In this document: in pieces, positions 50,955-60,286 of the stretch
How positions within the stretch are numbered: position 1 is the stretch's first letter
How the letters are laid out: each line of letters begins with the position of its first letter
Assembly: GCF_000518865.1 (NCBI RefSeq)
Contig: NZ_JAEK01000012.1
Span: 54,244 to 118,243, forward strand
Direction: 5' to 3'
Origin: Bacillus sp. J37
Lineage (GTDB): Bacteria; Bacillota; Bacilli; Bacillales; Bacillaceae
DNA: 64,000 bases
Program-made: the position numbers and the translations under genes
Notes under the pieces: model-generated
Databases searched by the model: none
What the model was told of the DNA's origin: nothing
The model's input: the letters and a program-made list of their open reading frames with translations, nothing else

Positions 50955-51119
50955 ATGAGGTTTTCACCACTTTCAGACAAGACCTTATTATATAGCTTTC
51001 ACGAAGCAAAAAAAATAGAGGTTAACCCTGACTTTATTAAAATGCTAGAGGCAGAGATTAAGGAAAGAGGTCTTCATAAATCACAAAAGATAGAACAAAA
51101 ACTAAAAAGAATTAATTAA
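50955..51119 (+). CDS. sda: Sporulation histidine-kinase inhibitor Sda
   Basis: A 54-residue helical hairpin protein: MRFSPLSDKTLLYSFHEAKK then IEVNPDFIKMLEAEIKERGL. This fits the Sda family (LSDxxLxxSYxxAxxxxLxxDFIxLLExEIxRR), which blocks KinA autophosphorylation when replication is disturbed. A Gly/Leu/His tail after the second helix is longer than usual. ATG at 50955 with TAGAGG upstream. In B. subtilis sda is DnaA-controlled; I see no clear DnaA box here. Too short for ORF thresholds. Confidence 0.8.
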   Translation: MRFSPLSDKTLLYSFHEAKKIEVNPDFIKMLEAEIKERGLHKSQKIEQKLKRIN

Positions 51120-51195
51120 AATATGTAGGGTGTTAACAGTCTTTTTTCACCTTTTAATTACCTAAAATGGACAGTCAACATGACTGTCCACATGT

Positions 51196-51348
51196 TCAAT
51201 CTTCATCTTGGGTTAAATCCTTATTTGAAAACACATTAAAAGATTGGTTCAGTACTAATGCTGAATGATTCTCTTCCTTTGGGTGTTGCACCACTTCAGC
51301 CTGAGCAAATACTTCATGATCATAAAATTCTTGATCCTTTTCTTTCAT
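51196..51348 (-). CDS. 50-residue acidic protein, unrecognised
   Basis: ATG at 51348 preceded by GGTGGTGAAGGAA; the product (MKEKDQEFYDHEVFAQAEVV ... NKDLTQDED) is acidic and hydrophilic, with no Cys. A hairpin GGACAGTCA / TGACTGTCC lies just after the stop on the minus strand. The overlapping plus-strand 78-codon frame has no ribosome site and is rejected. Family unknown. Confidence 0.5.
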   Translation of the reverse strand: MKEKDQEFYDHEVFAQAEVVQHPKEENHSALVLNQSFNVFSNKDLTQDED

Positions 51349-51473
51349 TTCCTTCACCACCCTATTATCAATTGTTTCATTATCATTCTTCCACTAAGAG
51401 GTATCTTTATCCCATCTTAACGAGCAGTAAAAAACTCTTAACGAAAGATTTGAGAGAAACACAGAAGGATAAG

Positions 51474-51605
51474 GGGGAAGATAGCTGCCCGTAAAGACCC
51501 GATGAACGATTGACGTCCATGTCAGGCGAAGCAACGTGATGTGGCGTTTTGAGCGTGATAAGTCTCGCTAACTGTCAATGAGATGAAGAAAACCCTATTG
51601 ATGTA
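51474..51605. other. GC-rich unexplained intergenic segment
   Basis: About 130 bases (GTAAAGACCCGATGAACG, TGACGTCCATGTCAGGCG, GATGTGGCGTTTTGAGCG, AACTGTCAATGAGATGAAG) of higher GC than the surroundings, without ORF or clear hairpin-T terminator. It could be a remnant of a mobile element or repeat. No second copy in this window. Confidence 0.35.
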
Positions 51606-51625
51606 AGTCTCATTATATGTAGTAT

Positions 51626-52222
51626 TTAATTTGATCTTGGTTGTTTGAATTTCTTAACTAAGTAATAAACCGTAGCAAGCATGAGCGCCGTACAGACGAT
51701 TGGAATAAAATAAGGTTTAGCAGCTTCCTTGATATACATCCAATTGCTCCCGAGCTCAATACCTAAATACAAGAAAAAGATTGTCCATGGTATCATCGCC
51801 GCGATCGTATACAGAGTGAATTTCCATAGTGACATCTTTGAAATTCCTGCCGGTATGCTAATTGCATGCCTTACTACCGGTATAAATCTTGCACCAAAAA
51901 TAACACCGGATCCGTATTTTTCAAACCATAATTCGGATAATTCGATATGGTGCTTTTTAATAAACAAGTATTTTCCGTACTTTTCAAGAAATGGTCTTCC
52001 TCCTAAACTTCCGATCCAGTACAAAATCAGTTGTGCAATGGTTCCTCCAATAACACCTGCAAGCAAGGCGCCCAAAAACCCAATTTTCCCAAGCACAATC
52101 ATATAACCGCCATATCCTAATACAATTTCACTCGGAATCACCTCAAGCATTAATCCAATCGCAATTCCTGCATACCCGAGATTTGTTAACCAATCTAATA
52201 CATCTAAGATGACGTTTTCCAT
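51626..52222 (-). CDS. DedA-family (SNARE-associated) membrane protein
   Basis: A 198-residue DedA protein with four to five membrane segments. Family motifs: EVIPSEIVLGYGGYMIVLGK with the conserved Glu, GFLGALLAGVIGGTIAQLILYWIG, and FGARFIPVVRHAISIPAGISKM, with the key Arg residues (GARFIPVVR). Members are thought to be lipid flippases or proton-linked transporters. AGGGGTG precedes the ATG at 8 bases. It follows yitT-like gene on the same strand, with a terminator between them. Confidence 0.9.
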   Translation of the reverse strand: MENVILDVLDWLTNLGYAGIAIGLMLEVIPSEIVLGYGGYMIVLGKIGFLGALLAGVIGGTIAQLILYWIGSLGGRPFLEKYGKYLFIKKHHIELSELWFEKYGSGVIFGARFIPVVRHAISIPAGISKMSLWKFTLYTIAAMIPWTIFFLYLGIELGSNWMYIKEAAKPYFIPIVCTALMLATVYYLVKKFKQPRSN

Positions 52223-52307
52223 CCCTTCACACCCCTATTTTAGAACTTGTACTTCCTGTCCATTAGTAATAGGTATGAAAAGACATAACGAAATATATGT
52301 GAAGCCA

Positions 52308-52343
52308 CTAAAAAAACCTGTGGAGCTGCCACAAGTTTTAGTG
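52308..52343 (-). terminator. Rho-independent terminator of the YitT-like gene
   Basis: On the minus strand ACTAAAACTTGTGG ... CCACAGGTTTTTTTAGT, with T run inside the right arm. Confidence 0.85.
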
Positions 52344-53234
52344 TATATCTTTTTTCTTAAACCTACCGCCTCTTACTTCAGCTATGTTTGATACTGCTAA
52401 AAAGGCTGTTTCATCTAAGTCTTCAACAATTGATTTTAACTTTGCTTCCTCAAGACGAGTAATCACACAGAATATGACTTTTTTATCATCACCCGTATAG
52501 GCACCCTCACCATTTAGATATGTGACCCCTCGACCTAACCTGGCAATAATGGCATCGCCAATTTCCTGATATTGCTCACTTATAATCCAAGCCGACTTCG
52601 ATTCATCAAGTCCCTCAATTACAACATCAATTGTCTTGAATGCTACGAAATAGGCGATTAATGAGTACATAGCTCTATTCCAGCCAAACACAAAACCTGC
52701 ACTTCCAAGAATAAAAATATTAAAAAACATAATAATTTCCCCAACAGAAAATGGAAGTTTTTTATTTGCCAGAATAGCTAAAATCTCTGTACCATCAAGT
52801 GACCCGCCATATCGAATGACAATCCCAACACCAACACCTAATATAATCCCGCCAAATACTGTAGCAAGAAGAACATCCTCTGTAAATGCAGGTACAGGAT
52901 GCAAGAGTGCTGTTGTTATGGACAATATTGCAATTCCGAATAAAGTCGAAAGAGCAAAGGTTTTTCCAATTTGTTTATATCCTATAAAGAAAAACGGGAT
53001 ATTTAATATAAAGATAAATAATCCCAGTTTCCATCCAAGTAAGTGAGAGAGAATAATTGAGATACCAACAATACCACCATCAATAACTTGATTAGGTACT
53101 AGAAAGATCTCAAGTCCAACTCCCATTAATACAGCACCAATAAAGATAAAAAGTGCACGTTTTAATATTTTGGTCTTTGATAAACCTTGGTGTTTCTTTA
53201 TTTGTTTTTGTACTTCCATTCGTATTTCTGTCAT
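52338..53234 (-). CDS. YitT-family membrane protein (DUF161/DUF2179)
   Basis: A 298-residue protein with five to six N-terminal membrane segments (ALFIFIGAVLMGVGLEIFLV, then IGIVGISIILSHLLGWKLG-like repeats) and a C-terminal cytoplasmic DUF2179 domain of about 80 residues (SAWIISEQYQEIGDAIIARL ... VFCVITRLEEAKLKSI-like, GRGVTYLNGEGAYTG). The GRGVTxLxGxGxYTG stretch is diagnostic of the family. GGGGGAA precedes the ATG. B. subtilis has several paralogues, so no single symbol is given. Function unknown. Confidence 0.9.
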   Translation of the reverse strand: MTEIRMEVQKQIKKHQGLSKTKILKRALFIFIGAVLMGVGLEIFLVPNQVIDGGIVGISIILSHLLGWKLGLFIFILNIPFFFIGYKQIGKTFALSTLFGIAILSITTALLHPVPAFTEDVLLATVFGGIILGVGVGIVIRYGGSLDGTEILAILANKKLPFSVGEIIMFFNIFILGSAGFVFGWNRAMYSLIAYFVAFKTIDVVIEGLDESKSAWIISEQYQEIGDAIIARLGRGVTYLNGEGAYTGDDKKVIFCVITRLEEAKLKSIVEDLDETAFLAVSNIAEVRGGRFKKKDIH

Positions 53235-53566
53235 ACGATTCCCCCAATTTAACTAAATAACTTGTCTTTTATCTATATAACATAATATGCTTGTCTCTAT
53301 TTCTTTATTATAACTCATGAGTTTTGAAAATTGTAATAATTCGATTGTTGTACGTTTATAAGTATTGTATTCAGATTTGCCGGGTTTTTTATCCATATTT
53401 AGCTTGATATCAGCTATATGACAACTCCTCCCTCCATCCTTCAGTACTTTCCTATCAATGTGTTAGATAGTAAACAGGATAAAGATAGTTATGTTTAAAT
53501 AAGGATTTGTGATTATTTTTGCAAAGCTTTGCTTGCACAAAAATTCCTTTGTAGTGAGGTGAGAAC
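53235..53566. other. Intergenic region upstream of the decayed RsbR-like gene
   Basis: About 330 bases between the divergent YitT-like gene and the RsbR-like pseudogene. Apart from AT-rich spacer and AGTGAGGTGAGAA just before the ATG I see no clear promoter, RNA or ORF. Confidence 0.5.
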
Positions 53567-54421
53567 ATGACATGCACGGTTCATGAATTTGCCGATTCAC
53601 TCCTGAAAGGGAACCAAGATGCTGCCTGGAACATCGTGATGAACGAAGTCGGTCATGATATAAGTCGAAAAGATGTACTTTTTTACGATTTCAGGACTTT
53701 CACATTATTGATGCCTCTGATATTGCACTTGAAACATTCAATAAATCTGACAGTTTTTTAGATATTGTTGATCGTGAAAGTCAAAAAAAGGCCAGACGAA
53801 TGCTCACAACAGCTACTTTTGTTACAACAGAGCTTGTTATGAACACGAAGAATTCTCCCTATGGTCTTTACCAAATACAAATCAATTGGCAAAACAAGTT
53901 TGGGCATATTGTGTGTATCGAGCAGGATGAACGGATTCAAGAACTAATTGATGCTGTTGAACAACATAGGAAACGATTGTCAGACACCAATTTTGAATTA
54001 TTACAAAAAAAGGAACAGCTTGAACAGTCTATCGAAAGAATCCTGGATTATCTGTTCCAATGATTGATCTTGCTAAAGGGATGGTTCTTGTCCCACTTAT
54101 CGGTGAGTTAAACATTGAGTTGGTTAATAGAAATCACAAACGTATTCTAGAAACAATTTGCAACAAGCAAATCGAGCAGATTCTTATTGATCTTCATGGA
54201 ATTGGTGACATTACAAATGAAGGAATTCAGCTCTCCGCAACTTAGTTTTAGAACTTAAAGTGATGGGGGCAGAATCGTATATTATTGGCGTTGGCCCTCA
54301 TCATGCGAAGGTGTTAAACAGCCTTCCTATTCATCGTGATACATATTATCTGAAAGATTTACACACTGCTATTAAAAGCTTTATTGTCAATTTATATAAA
54401 CAAAAAAGACCTCAGATTTAA
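53567..54421 (+). pseudogene. RsbR-like STAS protein, broken by three frameshifts
   Basis: Pieces of one RsbR-type stressosome protein in successive frames. N-terminal part MTCTVHEFADSLLKGNQDAA; then, after a shift in a T run near 53680-53690, QDFHIIDASDIALETFNKSD and a helix HRKRLSDTNFELLQKKEQ; after a second shift near 54045, the STAS domain PMIDLAKGMVLVPLIGEL ... IEQILIDLHGIGDITNEGI; after a third near 54238, LVLELKVMGAESYIIGVGPH to the end at 54421. The conserved Thr/Ser phosphosites are seen only in part (DITNEGIQ). Good ribosome site (GTGAGGTGAG) remains. Decay or sequencing indels. Confidence 0.75.
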
Positions 54422-54438
54422 TCTTGGGGTCTTTTTCT
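54403..54438 (+). terminator. Rho-independent terminator
   Basis: AAAAGACCTCAGAT-TTA-ATCTTGGGGTCTTTT with two wobble pairs, followed by TCTT. Confidence 0.75.
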
Positions 54439-54448
54439 TAAAAGATGA

Positions 54449-54577
54449 TTATTTTGATCTTTTTTCATTGTGCTTTCTTTCAGCCAAGTCATTTCCAAAA
54501 TCTTTATCCGTATTAATCGCATCACTGGCTTTTTTCATTTTTTTCTGCTGATTTTTATGACTATCTCTTTCTGCCAT
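54449..54577 (-). CDS. 42-residue hydrophilic protein, unrecognised
   Basis: MAERDSHKNQQKKMKKASDA, then INTDKDFGNDLAERKHNEKR: highly charged, Lys/Asn/Asp-rich, without Cys or hydrophobic helix. AGAGGG lies 8 bases before the ATG at 54577. The composition recalls small spore or stress proteins. Lies between the RsbR-like pseudogene and catalase. Too short for ORF thresholds. Confidence 0.6.
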   Translation of the reverse strand: MAERDSHKNQQKKMKKASDAINTDKDFGNDLAERKHNEKRSK

Positions 54578-54743
54578 TAGACAAACCCTCTTTTCTCTTT
54601 ACTATTTTCTCACCTTCTATTGTCTGCAGTGAAAAGAAATTCATACAATGATCATGAAAGACTTCCGTAAGATTTTGTATAATTTTAGACTCATTAGCAA
54701 ATAAATGTAAATGTTCATTTATTTTCTATTAGGAGGCAAACCA

Positions 54744-56417
54744 TTGAAAAAAGACCATAATGAAGATTTTGGAGAATTAGATGAAGGTAAAGTAAAAAAT
54801 AATGAATCTGGTGAAACGTTAACAACTCGACAAGGCCATCCTGTCTTTGATAATCAAAACATCCGAACAATTGGTGATCGTGGTCCAGCAACACTTGAAA
54901 ATTATCATTTTATTGAAAAAATCTCCCACTTTGACCGGGAAGAAATACCAGAGCGTGTCGTACATGCACGCGGATCCGGAGCATTCGGGTATTTTGAAAC
55001 CTATGGAAAAGTAGGAGATGAACCAGTTGAAAAGTATACACGTGCAAAAGTTTTTTCCGGAGCAGGTAAAAAAACTCCATTAATGGTCCGCTTCTCTACA
55101 GTGGCAGGAGCAAAGGATTCACCTGAAACAGCACGCGATCCACGCGGCTTTGCTGTGAAAATGTATACGGAGGATGGAAACTGGGATCTTGTTGGGAACA
55201 ATTTAAAAATCTTCTTTATTCGTGATGCGATGAAATTCCCTGATATGATTCACGCGTTCAAAGCTGATCCGGCTTCAAACGTTCCAAATCCTGAGCGTAT
55301 GTTTGATTTTGTATCCCGCACTCCTGAAGCAACTCATATGATTACATTCTTGTTTTCTCCATGGGGTATTCCTGCTACATACCGTCATATGCAAGGCTCT
55401 GGTGTCAATACATATAAATGGGTTAATGCAGAGGGTAAAGCCGTACTGGTCAAATATCACTGGGAGCCCAAGCAGGGAATCCGAAATTTAACTCAAGAAG
55501 AAGCTGATTCCATTCAAGCTAAAAACGTTGGCCATGCAACACAGGATTTATATGAAGCCATTGAGCGTGGTGATTATCCGGAGTGGGAGCTTTTTGTTCA
55601 AATGATGGAGGATGATTACCATCCTGAGCTCGACTTTGATCCTCTTGATGATACAAAGCTATGGCCTGAGGATAAATTCCCATGGTTGCCTGTAGGACGC
55701 ATGGTCCTTGATCGTAATCCAAAGGATTTCCATGCGGAGATTGAGCAAGCTTCTTTCGGTACAGGTGTCCTTGTCGATGGAATGGACTTTTCAGATGATA
55801 AGATGTTACAAGGTCGTACCTTCTCTTATTCTGATACGCAACGCTATCGTGTTGGAGCAAATTATCTAAAATTACCGGTGAATGCACCAAAATCTCCGGT
55901 ACACACCAATCAACAGCGAGGACAAATGGATGTACGTGACCCTGAAGAATCAGGCCCTAATCCACATATTAATTATGAGCCATCAATGCTCGGCGGCTTT
56001 AAGGAAGCAAGTACCGAAGGCCGGGCACCACACCGACCAACATATAATGCAGCGGCGATGACTGCCCCAATTGACCGCCCCAACAACTATGGTCAAGCTG
56101 GCCATACCTACCGCAGCCTTGAAGATTGGGAACGTGATGAATTAATTAAAAACTTATCGGATGCCCTAGCCATTTGTGATAAAAAAATTCAAGATGCAAT
56201 GATCGAACACTTTACACAAGCGGATGAAGAATATGGTCGTCGTGTGAAGGAAGGCATCGAAATGAAAATGAGTAAAATGAAAGAAATGAAAGATGTGGAG
56301 CTTGATAAAGTACCCGGCCGTGAATCAGGTCAATCACGATATGGCCAAGGTACATTAGCAGCAAATGAAGCAACTGAAGATGCGGTAAAAAAGGGGCACG
56401 AAGCAGATCCTTATTAA
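54744..56417 (+). CDS. Heme catalase
   Basis: Monofunctional catalase, 557 residues. Distal His74 lies in [15 protein letters not shown], followed by [29 protein letters not shown]; the heme-ligand Tyr is in [15 protein letters not shown]; the distal Asn is in [16 protein letters not shown] at 54744 follows TTAGGAGGC at 7 bases, preferred over the ATG at 54711. A Met/Glu/Lys-rich tail ([18 protein letters not shown]) extends beyond the core. Removes H2O2. No PerR box was seen upstream. Single gene with its own terminator. Confidence 0.95.
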   Translation: MKKDHNEDFGELDEGKVKNNESGETLTTRQGHPVFDNQNIRTIGDRGPATLENYHFIEKISHFDREEIPERVVHARGSGAFGYFETYGKVGDEPVEKYTRAKVFSGAGKKTPLMVRFSTVAGAKDSPETARDPRGFAVKMYTEDGNWDLVGNNLKIFFIRDAMKFPDMIHAFKADPASNVPNPERMFDFVSRTPEATHMITFLFSPWGIPATYRHMQGSGVNTYKWVNAEGKAVLVKYHWEPKQGIRNLTQEEADSIQAKNVGHATQDLYEAIERGDYPEWELFVQMMEDDYHPELDFDPLDDTKLWPEDKFPWLPVGRMVLDRNPKDFHAEIEQASFGTGVLVDGMDFSDDKMLQGRTFSYSDTQRYRVGANYLKLPVNAPKSPVHTNQQRGQMDVRDPEESGPNPHINYEPSMLGGFKEASTEGRAPHRPTYNAAAMTAPIDRPNNYGQAGHTYRSLEDWERDELIKNLSDALAICDKKIQDAMIEHFTQADEEYGRRVKEGIEMKMSKMKEMKDVELDKVPGRESGQSRYGQGTLAANEATEDAVKKGHEADPY

Positions 56418-56422
56418 AACTA

Positions 56423-56458
56423 AAGGACAGTTCCGTATATGGAACTGTCCTCTTTTCT
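56423..56458 (+). terminator. Rho-independent terminator of catalase
   Basis: GGACAGTTCC-GTATAT-GGAACTGTCC then TCTTTTCTTT. Confidence 0.92.
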
Positions 56459-57445
56459 TTATTTTTGATCTGCCGGATAAATTAGCCCAACTTGCTTACG
56501 GGCTGTTTCTAAAATTCTAGCAGTAATGAGTGAATTTTGGTGAGAGTTTAACTCAGATTGTTGAATATTTTCTGAGACTAATGAAATAAATTCCTTAGCT
56601 TCATAATACATACTCTCTGACACTTGTTCTTTTGTTATATCTTCAACTGTACCGTCTTTGTACTGGATTTTCACACTTTCCGGGGTATGAATTTTATCAA
56701 TGATGATGCTTCCGTTCTCTCCTTGTATCTCGGAAGGAACATAAGAATTCGTTATTTTCGAATACATGATCACAGCATCCATTTCCTCATACGTAAGAAG
56801 CAAACTTCCTTCTCCATCTACACCGGATTCCAGCATATAGCTGGATGCTTTTACTTCATTTGGCTCTCCGAATAATGCTACTGCAGGATACACACAATAG
56901 ATACCAATATCCATTAATGATCCGTTCGAGAACTCTGGTTTAAAAGCATTTAACACAGTACCCTCCTTGTATTTATCATAGCGGGAAGAATATTGACAGT
57001 AGCTAGCAAAATATCGTCTAACCTTCCCAATCTTATGTAAGTTTTCTTTTATAGCAAGGAAATTAGGTAATTGTGTTGTTTTTAGTGCTTCCATTAAAAC
57101 AACATTATTTTCCTTTGCAGCTGCAATCATTTTGCTTACTTCATCTGCATTTGAAGCAATTGGTTTTTCGCAGATAACGTGCTTTCCATTTTCCATACAA
57201 AGTACAGCTTGTGATGCATGCAATGAATTCGGGCTTGCAATATAGACAGCATCAAATTCGGGACTTTTTACAAATTCGTTTAAATCAGTATATGTATGTT
57301 CAGCGCCATATTTATCAGCAAACTCTAAAGCTTTGTCATTTGTTCTTGAATAAACAGCTGCAAGTGAAAACTCTTCTACCTTACTAGCTGCTTGAATAAA
57401 GCTTTCTGTTATCCAATTTGTTCCAATAATACCGAATCGAACCAT
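56459..57445 (-). CDS. Gfo/Idh/MocA-family oxidoreductase
   Basis: A 328-residue NAD(P)-dependent dehydrogenase. N-terminal Rossmann fold: FGIIGTNWITESFI (GxGxxG variant GIIGTNW), YIASPNSLHASQAVL, CEKPIASN with the conserved Lys of the EKP motif. The C-terminal alpha/beta domain contains LMDIGIYCVYPAVALFG, whose Asp and His/Tyr positions line the sugar site. ATG at 57445 (MVRFGIIGTN) follows GGGGG at 7 bases. Substrate likely a sugar or polyol; not deducible. Convergent with catalase. Confidence 0.88.
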   Translation of the reverse strand: MVRFGIIGTNWITESFIQAASKVEEFSLAAVYSRTNDKALEFADKYGAEHTYTDLNEFVKSPEFDAVYIASPNSLHASQAVLCMENGKHVICEKPIASNADEVSKMIAAAKENNVVLMEALKTTQLPNFLAIKENLHKIGKVRRYFASYCQYSSRYDKYKEGTVLNAFKPEFSNGSLMDIGIYCVYPAVALFGEPNEVKASSYMLESGVDGEGSLLLTYEEMDAVIMYSKITNSYVPSEIQGENGSIIIDKIHTPESVKIQYKDGTVEDITKEQVSESMYYEAKEFISLVSENIQQSELNSHQNSLITARILETARKQVGLIYPADQK

Positions 57446-57634
57446 ATTCATTACCCCCAAATGTAAGATCTTCTACGTGCAAGTATATCTTTTTTTTCCA
57501 AAAAGAAAAAGCTTTTGTCATTTTTAGTCGTTTTTCAAACGTTTTTCTAATGGATTTGTGAAAAATATGTCATAATAGATAATTGAGTAAAGGTTGGAAT
57601 TACATACATACGTTTTTATAAAGGAGTAATGATA

Positions 57635-58495
57635 ATGAAAAAACTTATTGCAATAGACCTCGACGGAACTTTGTTATCTTCCAATATTGATATTTCTCCT
57701 GAAAATATCAAAGCAATTCAAGCAGCTCAAGATGCTGGTCACATCGTAATGATTTGTTCCGGTCGTGCTCCGGAGGATATTAAAACTGTTATCAGCAAGA
57801 CACCTCTTCAATGTCCGGTTGCAGGCAGTAACGGAACAATGGTTATTGCCGATGGTAAGCTTTTAAGTCAAATTTCAATCGAAAAGGATTTAGTTGAGAG
57901 TGTTACAGCCACTCTTAATGAAAAACAATACCCATTTAAAATATATTCAAATAAAGGAATTTTTGTTGCCTCTACATGGTCTGAACGGATGCTTTCTTTC
58001 TTAGAGAAGAATAAAGATGTGCTGAATCATCTCACTGAAAAAGAGTACAAGCTAATGACAGAGCAGCCAAAAGAAACCGACAGTATTAAAATATTTGAAG
58101 ATGTTAAGGAATTACTTAGCATCGAAGACATTACGGTTCAAAAATTCTTTATTCCTACGATCTCTGGTAAAGATGATTTAATTGCATCTCTACAAGATCT
58201 TGAGGGCATTTCCATCACAACTTCCGGTCCATATAATATCGAAATCATGGACACGAACGGTCACAAAGGAAACGGTATCCGTGTGATGGCAGAATACTTT
58301 AATATTCCTATTGAAGAAACAGTGGCGATCGGAGATAACTTTAATGATGTCCCAATGCTGGAAGCAGCAGGTTTATCAGTTGCAATGGGCAATGGTGACC
58401 CTACGATTAAAAAAATGGCAGATGTTGTAACACTTACAAACAATGAACACGGTGTTGCCCATGCGATTGAGAAATATGTTTTAGCAGAGAAATAA
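57635..58495 (+). CDS. Cof-type HAD phosphatase
   Basis: A 286-residue sugar-phosphatase-like protein. Motif I is intact (IAIDLDGTLLSSN), motif II MICSGRAPED, motif IV VAIGDNFNDVPMLEAAGLSVAMGNG. Cap domain of C2B type. ATG at 57635 follows AAAGGAG at 8 bases. Unlike YhaX in this window, both catalytic Asp are present, so phosphatase activity is expected, e.g. on sugar phosphates or FMN. Followed by a terminator. Confidence 0.9.
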   Translation: MKKLIAIDLDGTLLSSNIDISPENIKAIQAAQDAGHIVMICSGRAPEDIKTVISKTPLQCPVAGSNGTMVIADGKLLSQISIEKDLVESVTATLNEKQYPFKIYSNKGIFVASTWSERMLSFLEKNKDVLNHLTEKEYKLMTEQPKETDSIKIFEDVKELLSIEDITVQKFFIPTISGKDDLIASLQDLEGISITTSGPYNIEIMDTNGHKGNGIRVMAEYFNIPIEETVAIGDNFNDVPMLEAAGLSVAMGNGDPTIKKMADVVTLTNNEHGVAHAIEKYVLAEK

Positions 58496-58497
58496 TG

Positions 58498-58530
58498 AAA
58501 AGGAGCTGACAAATTAATTGTTAGCTCCTT
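58498..58530 (+). terminator. Rho-independent terminator
   Basis: AAAGGAGCTGACAA ... TTGTTAGCTCCTTT, stem with one G-T, between convergent genes. Confidence 0.85.
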
Positions 58531-58540
58531 TCTATTTCAT

Positions 58541-59410
58541 CTAATTCGGTTCAACATGAACATGTACATCATAAACTCCGTAATCATTTCTCATTACTTT
58601 TTCCACTTGAGTAGCTATATCATGGGCTTCCGTGATATCTAGTCTGGAATTTACTAAGATCACAACATCAACCACTTCATTATTGCCGTAACTTCTTCCT
58701 TTGATCTGCTTTATACCTTTGACACCATCAACTTTTCTTATTTGTTCGTCATAAATCAGTAATTTCTTTTCATCAAATCCATCTGATAATTCGTGTGAAG
58801 CCTGCATAAAGATATCAAATGCTGTTTTACAGATTAATAATCCTACAATAATAGCTGTTACCGTATCAATCCACGGCATGTTAAGCTGGGATCCAAAGAT
58901 TCCTACGGCAGTCCCTATACTTACCCATGCATCAGAAATATTATCCTTTGCTGCTGCCATAACAGCCTTACTATTAATTTTCTCCGCTAATTTTTTATTA
59001 TATAGATAGACAAAATACATGACGATTGCCGAAAAAACACCTACATATGCTGCCATTACATCAGGAGATTCATCTCTTCCTTGAACCAAACCAATACATG
59101 CATCAATTAACACTTGCAGTCCGACAGTTGCCATAATAAAGGAAGCGACCATGGACGCGATTGTTTCACTTTTCCAGTGGCCATATCGATGATTTTCATC
59201 AGGAGGTCTTTGTGAAAGCTTGAGCCCTATTAGCACTGCAATAGATGCAATAATATCTGTTGTATTATTTAATCCGTCTGCTCTTAACGCCGCTGAATTA
59301 CTCATATATCCAATAATCAATTTTAAGACAGAAAGACAAATATAGGCGACTATACTGATGATTGCCCCACGTTCACCTAATTTAAGATCACTATATTTTT
59401 GCTCTTCCAC
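58541..59410 (-). CDS. Cation diffusion facilitator, Mn-type
   Basis: A 289-residue CDF exporter with six membrane helices and a C-terminal ferredoxin-like domain (VVDVVILVNSRLDITEAHDIA). The metal-site signature is N-x-x-x-D in helix 2 (ADGLNNTTDII) and D-x-x-x-D in helix 5 (AKDNISDAWVS), the pattern of manganese exporters MneP/MneS rather than the His-containing Zn type. AGTAGGAGG precedes the start. Expels Mn2+ from the cytoplasm with proton exchange. Confidence 0.9.
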   Translation of the reverse strand: MEEQKYSDLKLGERGAIISIVAYICLSVLKLIIGYMSNSAALRADGLNNTTDIIASIAVLIGLKLSQRPPDENHRYGHWKSETIASMVASFIMATVGLQVLIDACIGLVQGRDESPDVMAAYVGVFSAIVMYFVYLYNKKLAEKINSKAVMAAAKDNISDAWVSIGTAVGIFGSQLNMPWIDTVTAIIVGLLICKTAFDIFMQASHELSDGFDEKKLLIYDEQIRKVDGVKGIKQIKGRSYGNNEVVDVVILVNSRLDITEAHDIATQVEKVMRNDYGVYDVHVHVEPN

Positions 59411-59690
59411 TCCACATGTCCTCCTACTTTCATTTGCCTTGACTATAATATCAAACTGAAAACGGGTGGGTCTAGAGCAATCTTTTTGTATGGATTTTAC
59501 TTAATAAGCAGTGTACAACTAAGTTGAATTCAGGCAATTTATCTGCGAAGGTCAAACTAATTAATTTTTCGGACAAAAAAACACTTAACTCTTTATATAA
59601 TGGGAATTCTTGTGAGATGGAAAATTATAAAATGCAGATTATTTCACAAGAAAATCACAATTATTGGTCATGAGATTCACAGTTCAATGA
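59411..59690. other. Intergenic region without recognisable feature
   Basis: About 280 AT-rich bases. Short frames exist but lack ribosome sites. Nothing supported. Confidence 0.5.
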
Positions 59691-59735
59691 ACGAAAAAAA
59701 TGCTTAAAGAAAAAATACACTCTAAGCATTTTTAA
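59691..59735. terminator. Terminator hairpin
   Basis: AAAAAATGCTTA ... TAAGCATTTTT, functional in either direction; serves the minus-strand gene at 59758. Confidence 0.7.
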
Positions 59736-59757
59736 CCATTTCTTCAAATAAGTACGC

Positions 59758-60090
59758 TTACACTTCATTAATAAATAAATACCAACTAGGAACGAAAGAC
59801 CCTATTAAAGGAATGAAAGGGATAAGTAACTTTGCTCCTTTTATAGGAGAACCACAAAACAGATAGACTTCTTCTCCACCTTTTATATCAAATTCATATT
59901 TTTCACTTTTAACCCAGTCAATTGATATAGATAATTCATGATGTCCTTTATCTATCGGCAACACTATTTCTTCTCCATTACCAATTTCATGAACCTGTGT
60001 GTCATCTATATACACCTTAAATTTTCTAAATCGATTTATGTATTGGGACGTTCTCCTTAATCGTAAGGTGCTTATTTTATCATTCCTCAC
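59758..60090 (-). CDS. Beta-rich (PEGA-like) small membrane-associated protein
   Basis: From GTG at 60090, with GTGAGGGG 6 bases upstream, a 110-residue product: basic start, then a beta-sandwich-like stretch (FKVYIDDTQVHEIGNGEEIV ... KGHHELSISIDW) of PEGA-like pattern and a C-terminal hydrophobic hairpin (LLIPFIPLIGSFVPSWYLFI). A longer frame begins at 60174 but without a ribosome site. Function unknown. Confidence 0.55.
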   Translation of the reverse strand: MRNDKISTLRLRRTSQYINRFRKFKVYIDDTQVHEIGNGEEIVLPIDKGHHELSISIDWVKSEKYEFDIKGGEEVYLFCGSPIKGAKLLIPFIPLIGSFVPSWYLFINEV

Positions 60091-60225
60091 TCTAATCCCC
60101 TCACTCTCAAATATCCAAATCCATTTAAGAATTTGTTGGATATATCTAGTGTGGTAGTTTAATTCACAAGTCAAATTAAATTAAAGAATACTCATTTGAT
60201 AACACATTAAACGTTGATATAGAAA

Positions 60226-60275
60226 TAAGAATCACACGCTACTTCTAATGTAATAGCGTATGATTCTTTTTGTTG
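60226..60275. terminator. Bidirectional terminator
   Basis: AGAATCACACGCTA ... TAGCGTATGATTCT, then TTTTTG on the plus side. Confidence 0.8.
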
Positions 60276-60286
60276 TACCTACCTTA

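Noticed and set aside
51258..51494. 78-codon plus-strand frame
   Set aside because: No ribosome site, and it is antisense to a better-supported 50-residue gene.
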